From positions 1 through 64,000 of the forward strand of contig DXVF01000002.1 of the NCBI GenBank assembly GCA_019417465.1: DNA of 64,000 bases, in the 5' to 3' direction. Below are positions 1 through 8,128 of this stretch, one piece after another. The DNA is from Clostridiales bacterium (lineage in GTDB: Bacteria; Bacillota; Clostridia; TANB77; CAG-508). The position numbers and the translations under genes are program-made. The stretch's first letter is position 1. Every line of letters starts with the position of its first letter. The notes under the pieces are model-generated. The model made no database searches. It saw only the letters and a list, made by a program, of their open reading frames with translations, and was not told the origin of the DNA.

Positions 1-140
1 AAAATTGTACATAACTAAATTCAAAATTTTGTACATTTTCTTATTGACATTAACACACCATTTCCGATTATCGACTGTACACACATTTTAACATACTTTT
101 TATAAAATGTATACTCCCAAACGAAAAAATCTTAACAAAT

Positions 141-169
141 TTGAATTATGTAAATAATTATGTTATAAT
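141..169 (+). promoter_or_regulatory. Promoter of the left-edge foreign gene
   Basis: TTGAAT at 141-146 and TATAAT at 164-169 are 17 bp apart, and a TG one base upstream of the -10 makes it an extended -10 box. Transcription should begin near 176, which leaves a leader of about 85 nt before the ATG at 262. Confidence 0.75.
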
Positions 170-191
170 GGGATTAGATGGTAAGTTTTTT

Positions 192-227
192 AATGCCGTC
201 CGATACTTCGGAGGCATTAGCCTCCGA
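192..227 (+). promoter_or_regulatory. Mutually exclusive leader hairpins
   Basis: Two stems compete for the same bases. One pairs 192-203 with 208-218 (11 bp, bulged G at 198, loop TACT). The other pairs 208-215 with 220-227 (perfect 8 bp, loop ATTA). Both lie between the promoter and the ribosome-binding site of the 262 gene. There is no T-run after the second stem, so it does not look like a terminator. A translational or RNA-stability switch is possible. The pairing is seen; the role is inferred. Confidence 0.5.
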
Positions 228-261
228 CAATAAACAAAAAAATATTTTAGGAGGTTTTATC

Positions 262-1314
262 ATGAACATTGAAAAGAAACGGATTGAAGGTTGGAGCACA
301 GGTAAAGGTTCTATTGGTCACATTACGCTGGACAAATTAGCCATTCCTGAAACCGTAAAGGTAACCTTGCTCGGCGAGCCGATTATTCCTGAGTCATTTA
401 ACTGCTATGGTCATCCCAATTTTACAGAAGAGCAGGAAATGCTCTATATGTTTAAAGAGGAAGAACTTAAACGGCAGAATGGTGGCAAGTATACTCCATT
501 GGAGGCAGAAATCAGTTATGAAGAAAGAACTTTCGATGTACCAAGAAGTACTTTCGATACAATCAGAGGTATTGAAAAATCTCTGCTCAGTCTTTCTGAC
601 CTAAATGAAATGTTGCAGAATAGGAGTATATTTCTCAAAGCTCATGAAGGTGAACGGCTGAACGAATTTATGCTTTTCGGCTGTTTCTGGCTTGACCAGT
701 TTGGTCAAATCATGTCGGTTGAAAAAAAGACAAAAGGTGAACTGAAAACAAACGGTAATGTTGAAGATTATGAAACTTTTAGAAGAAACAACAGTAAAGG
801 TTTCACTTTGACATCTGGTGGATATGATATTCCTACTACTGGATCAGTTTGTCCTTGTTGTGGTAAGTTGCTTACAATTGATGATGTTAAGAACAACCCA
901 TGCGTATATGTTGAGGGTAAATTCTATCACGACAGTTGTTGGCGTAACTACAGAAAACTTACCGAGGTCGACAAGTTTACTCGCAGAATGGTCGGTCTTC
1001 TCTACAAGGACACCGACTATCAGTTTGAGCTGTTACCCAATGGTTATTGCCACGAGGATTGCTGTTCTCACATTCCGTGGTTTTTGTTCCATACCATTGA
1101 CGGCGATATCATAATGGGCTGGAGAAAGCGTGTTATATCAATTGAATGGCAGGGAAATTATAAGCCATTTGATATGAACGAACTTTTTAGTACAGAAGAT
1201 GTCACGAAATGGGAAGAAGGCGGAAAACGCGGTATTCACGCCTGGGGCAAGGATAAAGCATACGAATATCTTAACAAGGTATTAAAAAGCGTAAATCCTG
1301 GCTATTCCAAATAG
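262..1314 (+). CDS. Hypothetical protein with a Cys/His zinc-ribbon-like segment; foreign
   Basis: This is a 350-residue protein that I do not recognise as a named family. The ATG at 262 is chosen because AGGAGG lies 7 bases upstream; the in-frame ATG at 178 is at the transcription start and has no such site. In the middle, a CPCCGK motif is followed about 20 residues later by HDSCW, and a second Cys/His group (CHEDCCSHIPWF) follows, so metal binding is likely. No signal peptide or membrane segment is visible. The gene is clearly richer in G+C than everything to its right. It uses CGG as ordinary arginine three times in frame (codons at 280, 472 and 655), unlike every other protein gene here. 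This points to recent arrival from an organism with a standard code, or to a contig junction. Confidence 0.7.
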   Translation: MNIEKKRIEGWSTGKGSIGHITLDKLAIPETVKVTLLGEPIIPESFNCYGHPNFTEEQEMLYMFKEEELKRQNGGKYTPLEAEISYEERTFDVPRSTFDTIRGIEKSLLSLSDLNEMLQNRSIFLKAHEGERLNEFMLFGCFWLDQFGQIMSVEKKTKGELKTNGNVEDYETFRRNNSKGFTLTSGGYDIPTTGSVCPCCGKLLTIDDVKNNPCVYVEGKFYHDSCWRNYRKLTEVDKFTRRMVGLLYKDTDYQFELLPNGYCHEDCCSHIPWFLFHTIDGDIIMGWRKRVISIEWQGNYKPFDMNELFSTEDVTKWEEGGKRGIHAWGKDKAYEYLNKVLKSVNPGYSK

Positions 1315-1341
1315 TAATTCACAAGCCTATTCAATGTTATC

Positions 1342-1380
1342 CCCCTCGAGAAGTTAATTTCTTGAGGGGAATTTTCCTTT
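1342..1380 (+). terminator. Intrinsic terminator after the foreign gene
   Basis: A 9-bp stem, CCCCTCGAG with CTTGAGGGG (one G-U pair), closes a 10-nt loop and is followed by a T-rich run. It lies 27 bp after the stop of the 262 gene. Confidence 0.8.
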
Positions 1381-1708
1381 ATAAAATTTCTGTTTTCAAT
1401 ATAGTATAAATATTTGCAAATATTTCAAAAAGAAATATATTTTGTTCTTTTTCAGTTAGTTCCATTACTTGAGCAGATACCAAAAGCAAATGTTTATAGT
1501 TAAGAAGATTTAAGAATTTTGTTTTACTATAACTCTCATCAACTGCACACAATAATTTCTTTAAAATTTCTAAAATCTTTTCATTTTCTACTTTTACATG
1601 ATAACTCTCGAGCATATCTATGCTCAGTCTTAATTTATCTGCAAAACTTAATGTTTCAAAATATTTTACTAAATTTATTACCTTTTCATTGTTACATTTT
1701 AAAATCAT
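1379..1708 (-). CDS. Small relaxase-linked protein, module A
   Basis: A 109-residue, mostly helical, Lys/Leu-rich protein with no recognised domain. It starts at ATG 1708 behind GGAGGT and begins 17 bp after the relaxase stop, so it is the last gene of the module A mobilization operon. It resembles the 101-residue protein at 7809-8114, which has the same position behind the other relaxase. Both share an N-terminal V-I-N-x-(I/V) block followed by DKLRL, and a similar spacing to a C-terminal MELT/MEME segment. Being conserved twice next to MobV relaxases suggests a mobilization accessory role, but that is inference. Confidence 0.6.
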   Translation of the reverse strand: MILKCNNEKVINLVKYFETLSFADKLRLSIDMLESYHVKVENEKILEILKKLLCAVDESYSKTKFLNLLNYKHLLLVSAQVMELTEKEQNIFLFEIFANIYTILKTEIL

Positions 1709-1725
1709 AATTTTATACCTCCGTT

Positions 1726-3060
1726 TTATAATTCATAATTTCTCTTTTTACCATTTTTGTTATCGATATAATCAATATCCTCTTTTCTTAAAACTTTATT
1801 TTCTTTCATTTGTTCATATATTCTTTTATAGCTTTCATCTTTATAGTATCTAACTCGATTTTTAAAGAATTTAATAAAGTTATTCCATAAAAATTTGAAT
1901 GGTTTTAAAATATTTATTTCTTTTTGTTGTTTTGAAATAGTGTCTTTTGCTATATTCAAATCTTCTTTCAATTCGTTTATCTCATAATTTTTATTACTAA
2001 TTGTTATATTTAATTGTCTAACTTCGTTATTGTGTTCTTTTAAATCTTTTTCGTATTCTTTCATAATGATACCTAAATCGTTTACATTTTTTATTGATTT
2101 GGTAGTTTCATTAACATCTGTTATATATTGTTTTATATCATCTAAATTTTCTTTTGAGATAGTATAATTCTTTTTACTACCAAAGTTAGGTTTTAAGTTC
2201 TCTATTATATTTTCAATATTTTTTCCCTTAACATTTACTAAATCAGTTTTTCTGTTAGCTTCCTGTAATTTCTTTTTATTGTTTTCTTGTTGTTTCTTTA
2301 ATTCATTGTAATTCTGCATCTTACTAACTGAAAAATCTTGATTTCTACCTTTTTGTTTTTCTTTCAGTTGGTAGTCTTGTTCATAAACTTTATTAAAAGA
2401 TTTTATACAGCAATTTCTCATTTTATCTTGTATTTTTGTAAGTGATTCTTTTGTAAATATTTGAGATTTTGCAACTTGTTTTTTCATTACATTTTTATAA
2501 TTATCTTTAACAGGAACTCCAATTATGTGCAAATGGGGAGAGGTTTCATCAAAGTGTATTACTGCATTTGCTATTTTAAATTGTGGCACTATTGCTACTA
2601 AATCTTTTATTTGTTCTTGATAAACTTGTACCATTTTGTAGCGATAATCTTGTGTTTTATCTTGCCAGAAGTTCATATCTCCAAGTTCGATTATAAGTTC
2701 ACAAGCTAAATCTCTATTAGAATTTTTTGAAATGTGTTCAAAATAATTTTGAATTTTTCTATCTTCTCTTGTTTGTTTCTTGTTGTATTCAATTCTTAAA
2801 TTTTCAAACTCTTGCATATATAAATTTTGTACATCATTTACTAAATTACTTGTACCATATATTACACAAATTTCTTCTGTTGCATTATCATATTTTCTTA
2901 AATTATGGTTATTTGCTTTTGATAATTGTGTTTTATTTTGAATAGAATTATTACTAAAAGAAGTTGTATTTGATTGATTATTTTTTGCAATTTCTTTTGC
3001 TTTTTTAGTTTTATTTTTATCGTTTCCAAGATGTATAGAATAGGCTAACATCTCATTCAT
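1726..3060 (-). CDS. MobV (Mob_Pre) relaxase, module A
   Basis: Relaxase of the plasmid mobilization/Pre family. It nicks oriT and leads single-stranded DNA during conjugal mobilization. The signature HFDETSPHLH with hydrophobic strands on both sides is the metal-binding HxDExxPHxH motif. The C-terminal half is a long Lys/Glu-rich coiled coil, typical of the family. I place the start at ATG 3060 (MNEMLAYSIHLG) because the module B homologue begins MSEELAYSIHLG; the reading frame stays open upstream to 3099. The ribosome-binding site here is poor compared with the AAAGGAGG of module B, so expression may be low. It lies downstream of a conserved hairpin region (3082-3160) and upstream of a small partner gene. 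Confidence 0.9.
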   Translation of the reverse strand: MNEMLAYSIHLGNDKNKTKKAKEIAKNNQSNTTSFSNNSIQNKTQLSKANNHNLRKYDNATEEICVIYGTSNLVNDVQNLYMQEFENLRIEYNKKQTREDRKIQNYFEHISKNSNRDLACELIIELGDMNFWQDKTQDYRYKMVQVYQEQIKDLVAIVPQFKIANAVIHFDETSPHLHIIGVPVKDNYKNVMKKQVAKSQIFTKESLTKIQDKMRNCCIKSFNKVYEQDYQLKEKQKGRNQDFSVSKMQNYNELKKQQENNKKKLQEANRKTDLVNVKGKNIENIIENLKPNFGSKKNYTISKENLDDIKQYITDVNETTKSIKNVNDLGIIMKEYEKDLKEHNNEVRQLNITISNKNYEINELKEDLNIAKDTISKQQKEINILKPFKFLWNNFIKFFKNRVRYYKDESYKRIYEQMKENKVLRKEDIDYIDNKNGKKRNYEL

Positions 3061-3081
3061 TTTTCTTGCTTTCTTGACACG

Positions 3082-3160
3082 AGGAATTTGACTTGTCAAA
3101 ATTCCTAACCCCCTATGACTTTTGACACAAGTATCAAAAGTCGGGGGCTCTGCGAGGCTT
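3082..3160 (-). other. oriT-like hairpin region, module A
   Basis: Two adjacent inverted repeats lie just upstream of the relaxase start. The first is AGGAATTTGAC paired with GTCAAAATTCCT. The second is CCCCC-TAT-GACTTTTGA paired with TCAAAAGTC-GGGGG. They are followed by CTCTGCGAGGC. The same architecture and many of the same bases occur before the module B relaxase (9554-9631). A further block near 3165-3230 (TTTGTAAAAACAAAACG) is also shared. Conservation of non-coding DNA beside a MobV relaxase in two diverged copies suggests the transfer origin. The nick site is not identified. Confidence 0.55.
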
Positions 3161-3233
3161 CAAATTAACTATTGCCACTTTCATTTTTACTTTGTAAAAA
3201 CAAAACGCGCCCCGTTAATTTGTTTTAGTATAT

Positions 3234-5043
3234 CTACACAGTTGTATAAGCAATAGCACCTATTCGTACATTTTCTTCTTGTGATGTTGGAAACGATTTT
3301 TCTTCTTTTATTGCTACCATTCTTATTAACTTTTCTTTTGCTTTATCTATTTCAAATTCTACTTCTTTATCTCCATAACTTTTATTCAAATCCATTTGCA
3401 TTATTTCATAAAATTCTATTTCAAATTCTTTATTTAATCTTGCTATATAATCATCTAGCTGTTCTTGATTTATATTTACACCAGTTCTAATATATCTTTC
3501 TTCGCCATTTACTTCTACTGGAACATAAACATCAAATATTCCATTGTTAAAAAATTTTGTTAACTGTTCAATATAACTATGCCTAAAATTTATTTTATCT
3601 ATTGTAAATTCTCCGTTATCATCTTTTATTAAAGTCATTGACTCAATAAATTTAGAAATAAATTCTTGTTTTTCTTCTTTAGATTTCTTGTCCCATTCTT
3701 CTTTTATAGTTTCATCTAAGTTATTATCTCTTATTAGCTTTTCTCTTTCAATATCTCTGTCTGCCATTAGTTGTTGTGGGGTAAAGGTAATACTGTTTAA
3801 ATTTAAAGTATCTAGTTTTTTCTTTTCTAGGATACTCAATTTTTCTTCTATTATTTTATAATCTTCTGAAAAATCTTCCATTTCTACTATACCACTTAAA
3901 TATGCTTTTTTAATTCTATCTTTTTGCTTTTCTAGTTGTTCAATTTCTTTGTCTAATTTTTCTGTGTTAGTTTCTTTTTTGTCAGCTAGTATTGGTAGAA
4001 AATATTTCTTTACTGCCATATCATATTCTACTAAATCATATATAAAATGTTCTAAACATTCTTCGACTTGATCTTCTCTATAATAAAGTCCGCAATGCTC
4101 ACAATTATAATACATATACTTTTTCTTTTTACCACCAGAGCCTTTGCATTTCATTATTTTTCCACACTTTGGGCACTTTAATTTTTGAAAAAATAGATAA
4201 ACTCTATCTCTTGTATAAGCTCTTTGATTTTTCTCTTTTTGTATTTGTGCTTCTTCCCACATTGCACGACTAATAATTGGCTCAACAACATTCATATATA
4301 TTATCGGCTCTTTGCCTTGAATTTTACCTATTCTTTTGTATTGCACATAATCGCCCATATAAATTCTATTATCTAATATTTTTTGAATATTAGAATCTTT
4401 CCACTTTTTAGGTGCTAATACTTTTTCTTCTTTAAAAATATTAGCAATTTGTTGATAGCTTTTTCCCTCCAAATACATATTATAAATTCTAATTATAATA
4501 TCTTTTGTAGTTTCATCAATTACAGTTTTCTTGTTTCCATCTTTTTTATAGCCCAATGGAATAGTACCGAGGTAGGTGTCCAGATTTTATAGCACCATTT
4601 AATCCAAACTTTGTCCTTTCGGATACTATTTCAATTTCTAGTTGAGATAATACTGTTAACATTCTTACGAAAAATCTCCCATTAGCTGTAGAAGTATTTA
4701 CATCATCTCTATCACACACTAAATATGTGTTATATTCTTCTAATTGACTTATAAGTTCCTCTAAATCACGAACCGAACGAGTAACCCTATCTAGCTTATA
4801 CGCCACAATATAATTAATTTTACCTTTCTTCATATCTGCTAACATCTCTTGAAATGCTGGTCTGTGTTCCATATCTTTTGCTGATATTCCTGCATCTTCA
4901 TATACTTTAAATACTTCGTATTCTTTAAAATTACATAACTGTAATAATTTTTCCTTTTGTTCTCCTAAACTAAATCCTTCTCTTGCTTGGTCTTCTGTAC
5001 TTACACGAATATAAATTCCTGCTACCTTTCTTTCTTCATTCAT
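3234..5043 (-). CDS. Large serine recombinase, module A (+1 shift at CGG)
   Basis: TnpX-like large serine recombinase of Tn4451-type elements, about 602 residues when read with a +1 shift at CGG 4569-4567. The N-terminal resolvase domain starts GIYIRVSTEDQAREGFS with the catalytic serine in RVSTEDQ. It continues through YKLDRVTRS and ERTKFGLNGAIKSGHLP. After the shift the frame reads GTIPLGYKKDG and enters the Recombinase domain, a zinc ribbon (CPKCGKIMKC...CEHCG) and a coiled coil. Read without the shift, the protein ends six codons later. The module B homologue continues through the same place as SGHIPHVAPLGYK, which fixes the frame. The start is ATG 5043 behind AGGAGG. It probably excises and circularises module A. 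If CGG is not shifted in vivo, this is a pseudogene. Confidence 0.85.
4567..4569 (-). other. CGG +1 frameshift site 1 (serine recombinase A)
   Basis: The in-frame codons are CCT CGG TAC. Dropping the C gives CCT GGT ACT and joins the two frames exactly. The distance from start to stop minus one base is a multiple of three. The residue gained is Gly in the P-G-x-x-P-L-G-Y linker expected of serine recombinases. Confidence 0.85.
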
Positions 5044-5214
5044 ACCATAATCCTCCTTTCAAAATTTGATGAACAGAAAGGCACTTAAAAAAGTGTCACA
5101 TAGCTATTTGACTTGGCTATTGACACTTTATGAGTTTTAGTTTTATTACTATTTTTTATTTTTTTACATCATTTAATAAACCAATATAGTATAATTTTTA
5201 AAAACTCTAAAATA

Positions 5215-5487
5215 TCAATGCCTTGCTATGTAATCCTGTAATTTTGATAAAGGATATCTTGTCCTTAAATCTCTTACATAGAAGTAATCTTGTTCATTAA
5301 AGAATAGATACAGGCTATCTTTAATAATTACTCTATGAGGCTCTACATAAGCCAAATTGCTATGTTCTATAATTCGCAGTGAACCATTATATATTTTTGG
5401 TTCTGAATTATTAAATGTGCAAGCCCATTTGATTTTAGAGAGTAATTCTTTACTCATATTGATTTCTTTTTTAATTACATTTAACAT
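5215..5487 (-). CDS. Small leading protein, module A
   Basis: A protein of about 90 residues with the start chosen at ATG 5487 (AAGGTG upstream). I do not recognise the family. It is a paralogue of the protein at 11869-12138. Both contain a run like I-x-NGS-(L/I)-R-x-I-E then (N)L-x-Y-(V/I)-EPH-x-VIIK, then a hydrophobic strand and a short basic C-terminus. It lies upstream of the recombinase on the same strand, as in module B. A DNA-binding or control role for recombinase or transfer is possible but unproven. It ends with TGA, which shows TGA is a stop codon here. Confidence 0.6.
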   Translation of the reverse strand: MLNVIKKEINMSKELLSKIKWACTFNNSEPKIYNGSLRIIEHSNLAYVEPHRVIIKDSLYLFFNEQDYFYVRDLRTRYPLSKLQDYIARH

Positions 5488-5523
5488 AATATCACACCTT
5501 TCCGAAAAATTCAATATTTAGGC

Positions 5524-5565
5524 ACGAAAAAATCGACCTTTTACAGTCGATTTATCGTTTTTTCG
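5524..5565 (-). repeat. Leader hairpin before module A
   Basis: The outer stem ACGAAAAAA/TTTTTTCGT (5524-5532 with 5557-5565) encloses an inner stem AAATCGAC/GTCGATTT (5530-5537 with 5546-5553). A comparable AT-rich hairpin precedes module B. It lies upstream of the short leading ORF, so it may be a leader structure or the end of an upstream transcript. Confidence 0.5.
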
Positions 5566-5708
5566 TCTGGTGCGACGATTATTTCTTTTGGTGCCATCGA
5601 AGTAGTTATCTACAACTTTTTGGCTCTCTTGACGATTGATATAAAAATCAATCAATTTATTACAGTATATCATAATTTTTACAAATTGCAACAAAATTAT
5701 AAAGAATT

Positions 5709-6464
5709 TTATTCTTCATTAACCTTATATATAATATATTCAGAATCAAAATTATAACCTAGTTTTTGGGCTAAACCTAAAGAATTAAGGTTTGCAGCAT
5801 CCCAACTAGGATATAAGCCTTTTTCTAAACAAAGTAATATCAATTTTGATGCCATAGCAGTTCCAATTCCCTTATGTTTATACTCTTGCTTTACTCTTAT
5901 ATTTATTTCTATTCCATGTTTGTATATTATATTAGAACTACATATCCCAACAATCTCATTTCCCCTAAAACAACATACTCCTATGCCTCTATCTAAATAA
6001 TTATCTGTTATTTTCATATCTAGTGGATCTGTATTATCTTGGTTAATTATTTCATATACTTCTTTATCAATTATTTTTATTTCATATTCATTGCTTAATG
6101 AATTGCTATATTCCTTTAATTTTTCTTTATCAAATACATCAATTTGTTTTTTTAATGAATACCTTTTGCTTTTTTCAAATTCACTATATGTACTTTCAAT
6201 CACATTATGCCAATCACTATTTGCAATAATTCTTTTACAAGTTTTAGGCAAATTACCTATAACATCTTTTGCTAAGATACTTTTACTATCTCCACTAATA
6301 AAACAATATTGTCTGACTAATAAATATGCTATTGTTGGATTTTCTAAATTATCAACCCAAGCTTCTCCCATTAGTCCATCTAATACTGATTTTCCCATAT
6401 AAAATTTTATATTATTAAATAAATATTCTATCTTATACATTTGATTGTTGTTTAACTTTATCAT
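5709..6464 (-). CDS. GNAT-family N-acetyltransferase
   Basis: About 251 residues. The C-terminal third holds the acetyl-CoA binding motif A (VKQEYKHKGIGTAMASKLI), the R/Q-x-x-G-x-G/A-type loop, followed by a short segment with the family's terminal strand. The N-terminal half is not recognised, so the substrate is unknown. The start is ATG 6464, with GGAG at a suitable distance; ATG 6470 is also possible. The gene overlaps the MFS gene by about 30 bp and is probably translated from the same mRNA. The pair lies between the two mobilizable modules and looks like cargo, perhaps self-protection plus export. That last point is inference. Confidence 0.75.
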   Translation of the reverse strand: MIKLNNNQMYKIEYLFNNIKFYMGKSVLDGLMGEAWVDNLENPTIAYLLVRQYCFISGDSKSILAKDVIGNLPKTCKRIIANSDWHNVIESTYSEFEKSKRYSLKKQIDVFDKEKLKEYSNSLSNEYEIKIIDKEVYEIINQDNTDPLDMKITDNYLDRGIGVCCFRGNEIVGICSSNIIYKHGIEINIRVKQEYKHKGIGTAMASKLILLCLEKGLYPSWDAANLNSLGLAQKLGYNFDSEYIIYKVNEE

Positions 6465-7668
6465 ATTCATCTTCTCCTTCTAAATTTGCAATTATTTTAG
6501 AATAAATCAATACCAATATAGCTATAATTGCTAGTAACGCCTTAAATACTACCATATTATCTATCAATCCTACAATCAATATAAATGAGAATCCAATAAA
6601 TCTTGATAAACATGTTAAAATTGAGTTAAACATTACATGTTCCACATCATATTCTTCAATATTGCATTCCTTTATCAAGTCGCCTTTTTGAGTATTATAT
6701 ATTGCATCAAAAATACATAATCCTGTTGTACAAGCAAAATTATAAATTATTAAAGTTATTTTTCCTATATCAATAACTAGCCCCATAGCACCTATAAAAA
6801 TCAAGCTGGAAACTGCAAATAATATGTATCTAGCATTATTTTTATTATAAAGTTTTTTATATAAATACATAACTGCAATTTGAAATATTGAAAAAATAGT
6901 TGTTAAAATTCCTAAATTTAAAGATGTTTTAAAAGTCATTATTGTAATAATTGTTACTAATGTTTTCATAGGATCTTCTACTATTCCATATAATAAGTTT
7001 GATTTATAGTATTTATTTACTTTTAATTCTTTTTTAGATTTTATTATATTTATATAATTTTTTATGCTAAATTTTGTTGTTTCAACATTAGTTTTACTAT
7101 CTATTTTTATTTGTAAAGATATAATTATTTGAATTATTGATAATGCTAAAACATATATTGCAATTTTAGTAAAAGAATATAATTCTATTGTTGAACCCAA
7201 TATAATTGGTGCAACTATATGGACTATTGTACTGGCTATTTTTTTGGTTGCCATATAGCTTTTCCTATTACCATTGTTTGTTATACCTACAAATATCATT
7301 TCATGAGTTGACCAATATAATGTTTCTGATATACCACAAAAAATTGCTACTATTATAAACATATTTGATAGTTTATTTCCTAATAATACTATAAATAAAA
7401 TAAATATTGCTCTTATTATTATTCCTAAAGATAGTATTTTTGTTTTATTATATTTCTCATCTTTTATAAATTTCCCTATAAATATAGAGCCTATTGCGTG
7501 TATAAAGTTAATTATCATATAATATAATGATACTTGTGTTATATTGTCATTTGTTATTTTTAATAAATATGCTACTAAAAAAGTTTCTGCAAATAATGCT
7601 GTTATGGTATATATTAAATCACTTGAGATTAAAAATATTGCATTTTTTCCTAATTTTCCTTTATTCAT
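6433..7668 (-). CDS. Major facilitator superfamily transporter
   Basis: 411 residues with about twelve hydrophobic helices and a loop IGKFIKDEKYNKTK after helix 2 that fits the MFS A-motif position. The substrate is not predictable; drug efflux and quinolone/macrolide exporters are the nearest in general layout. The start is ATG 7668 behind GGAGATAAATT. The downstream GNAT gene overlaps its end, giving a two-gene cargo operon. The composition matches the neighbouring AT-rich DNA and no CGG codon occurs. Confidence 0.8.
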   Translation of the reverse strand: MNKGKLGKNAIFLISSDLIYTITALFAETFLVAYLLKITNDNITQVSLYYMIINFIHAIGSIFIGKFIKDEKYNKTKILSLGIIIRAIFILFIVLLGNKLSNMFIIVAIFCGISETLYWSTHEMIFVGITNNGNRKSYMATKKIASTIVHIVAPIILGSTIELYSFTKIAIYVLALSIIQIIISLQIKIDSKTNVETTKFSIKNYINIIKSKKELKVNKYYKSNLLYGIVEDPMKTLVTIITIMTFKTSLNLGILTTIFSIFQIAVMYLYKKLYNKNNARYILFAVSSLIFIGAMGLVIDIGKITLIIYNFACTTGLCIFDAIYNTQKGDLIKECNIEEYDVEHVMFNSILTCLSRFIGFSFILIVGLIDNMVVFKALLAIIAILVLIYSKIIANLEGEDEYDKVKQQSNV

Positions 7669-7808
7669 AATTTATCTCCTATTTTTCTTTATATTACAAA
7701 TTATAACAAAAGAACAAATAATTCGCAATAATCACTTGCTCTTTTAGTTATATTTATCTATTTGCTTAAATCGTTTTAAATCTCTATTATAATTATTTTT
7801 AACATTAT

Positions 7809-8114
7809 TTAAGTAGCAACACTATTAAACAAATACAAAGCTACTTTGTTTCTTTGCGTTTGTTCCATCTCCATTATTTTAGCCATAGTAAAATTTATAA
7901 TAAAATATTTGCTCTGTCCAAAATTTATTAAAGTAGTTCTGTATTCTTTATCTACTTCTTTTAACATAGTGTCAAATTTTTCATACATCTCAGTTTTGTT
8001 ATATAAAATATTAGCCCAATCACTAGTGGTTAAACATATTCCTAATCTTAATTTGTCTTTTAAGTCCATATCTTTAATTATATTTATTACATTTTCAACT
8101 TTATTTTCTTTCAT
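7809..8114 (-). CDS. Small relaxase-linked protein, module B
   Basis: 101 residues, starting at ATG 8114 behind AAGGAG, 14 bp after the relaxase stop. It is a diverged paralogue of the protein at 1379-1708 (shared DKLRL block and C-terminal MEMEQ/MELTEK region). No known domain. The repeated placement behind MobV relaxases is the main clue to function. Confidence 0.6.
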   Translation of the reverse strand: MKENKVENVINIIKDMDLKDKLRLGICLTTSDWANILYNKTEMYEKFDTMLKEVDKEYRTTLINFGQSKYFIINFTMAKIMEMEQTQRNKVALYLFNSVAT

Positions 8115-8128
8115 AATCTTTTTACTCC

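Noticed and set aside
5565..5600. A third tRNA-derived att remnant near module A (TGGTGCGACG and TTTGGTGCC)
   Set aside because: Only seven or so bases match the tRNA-Leu end, and there is no neighbouring CCGTGCA repeat. Too weak to support.
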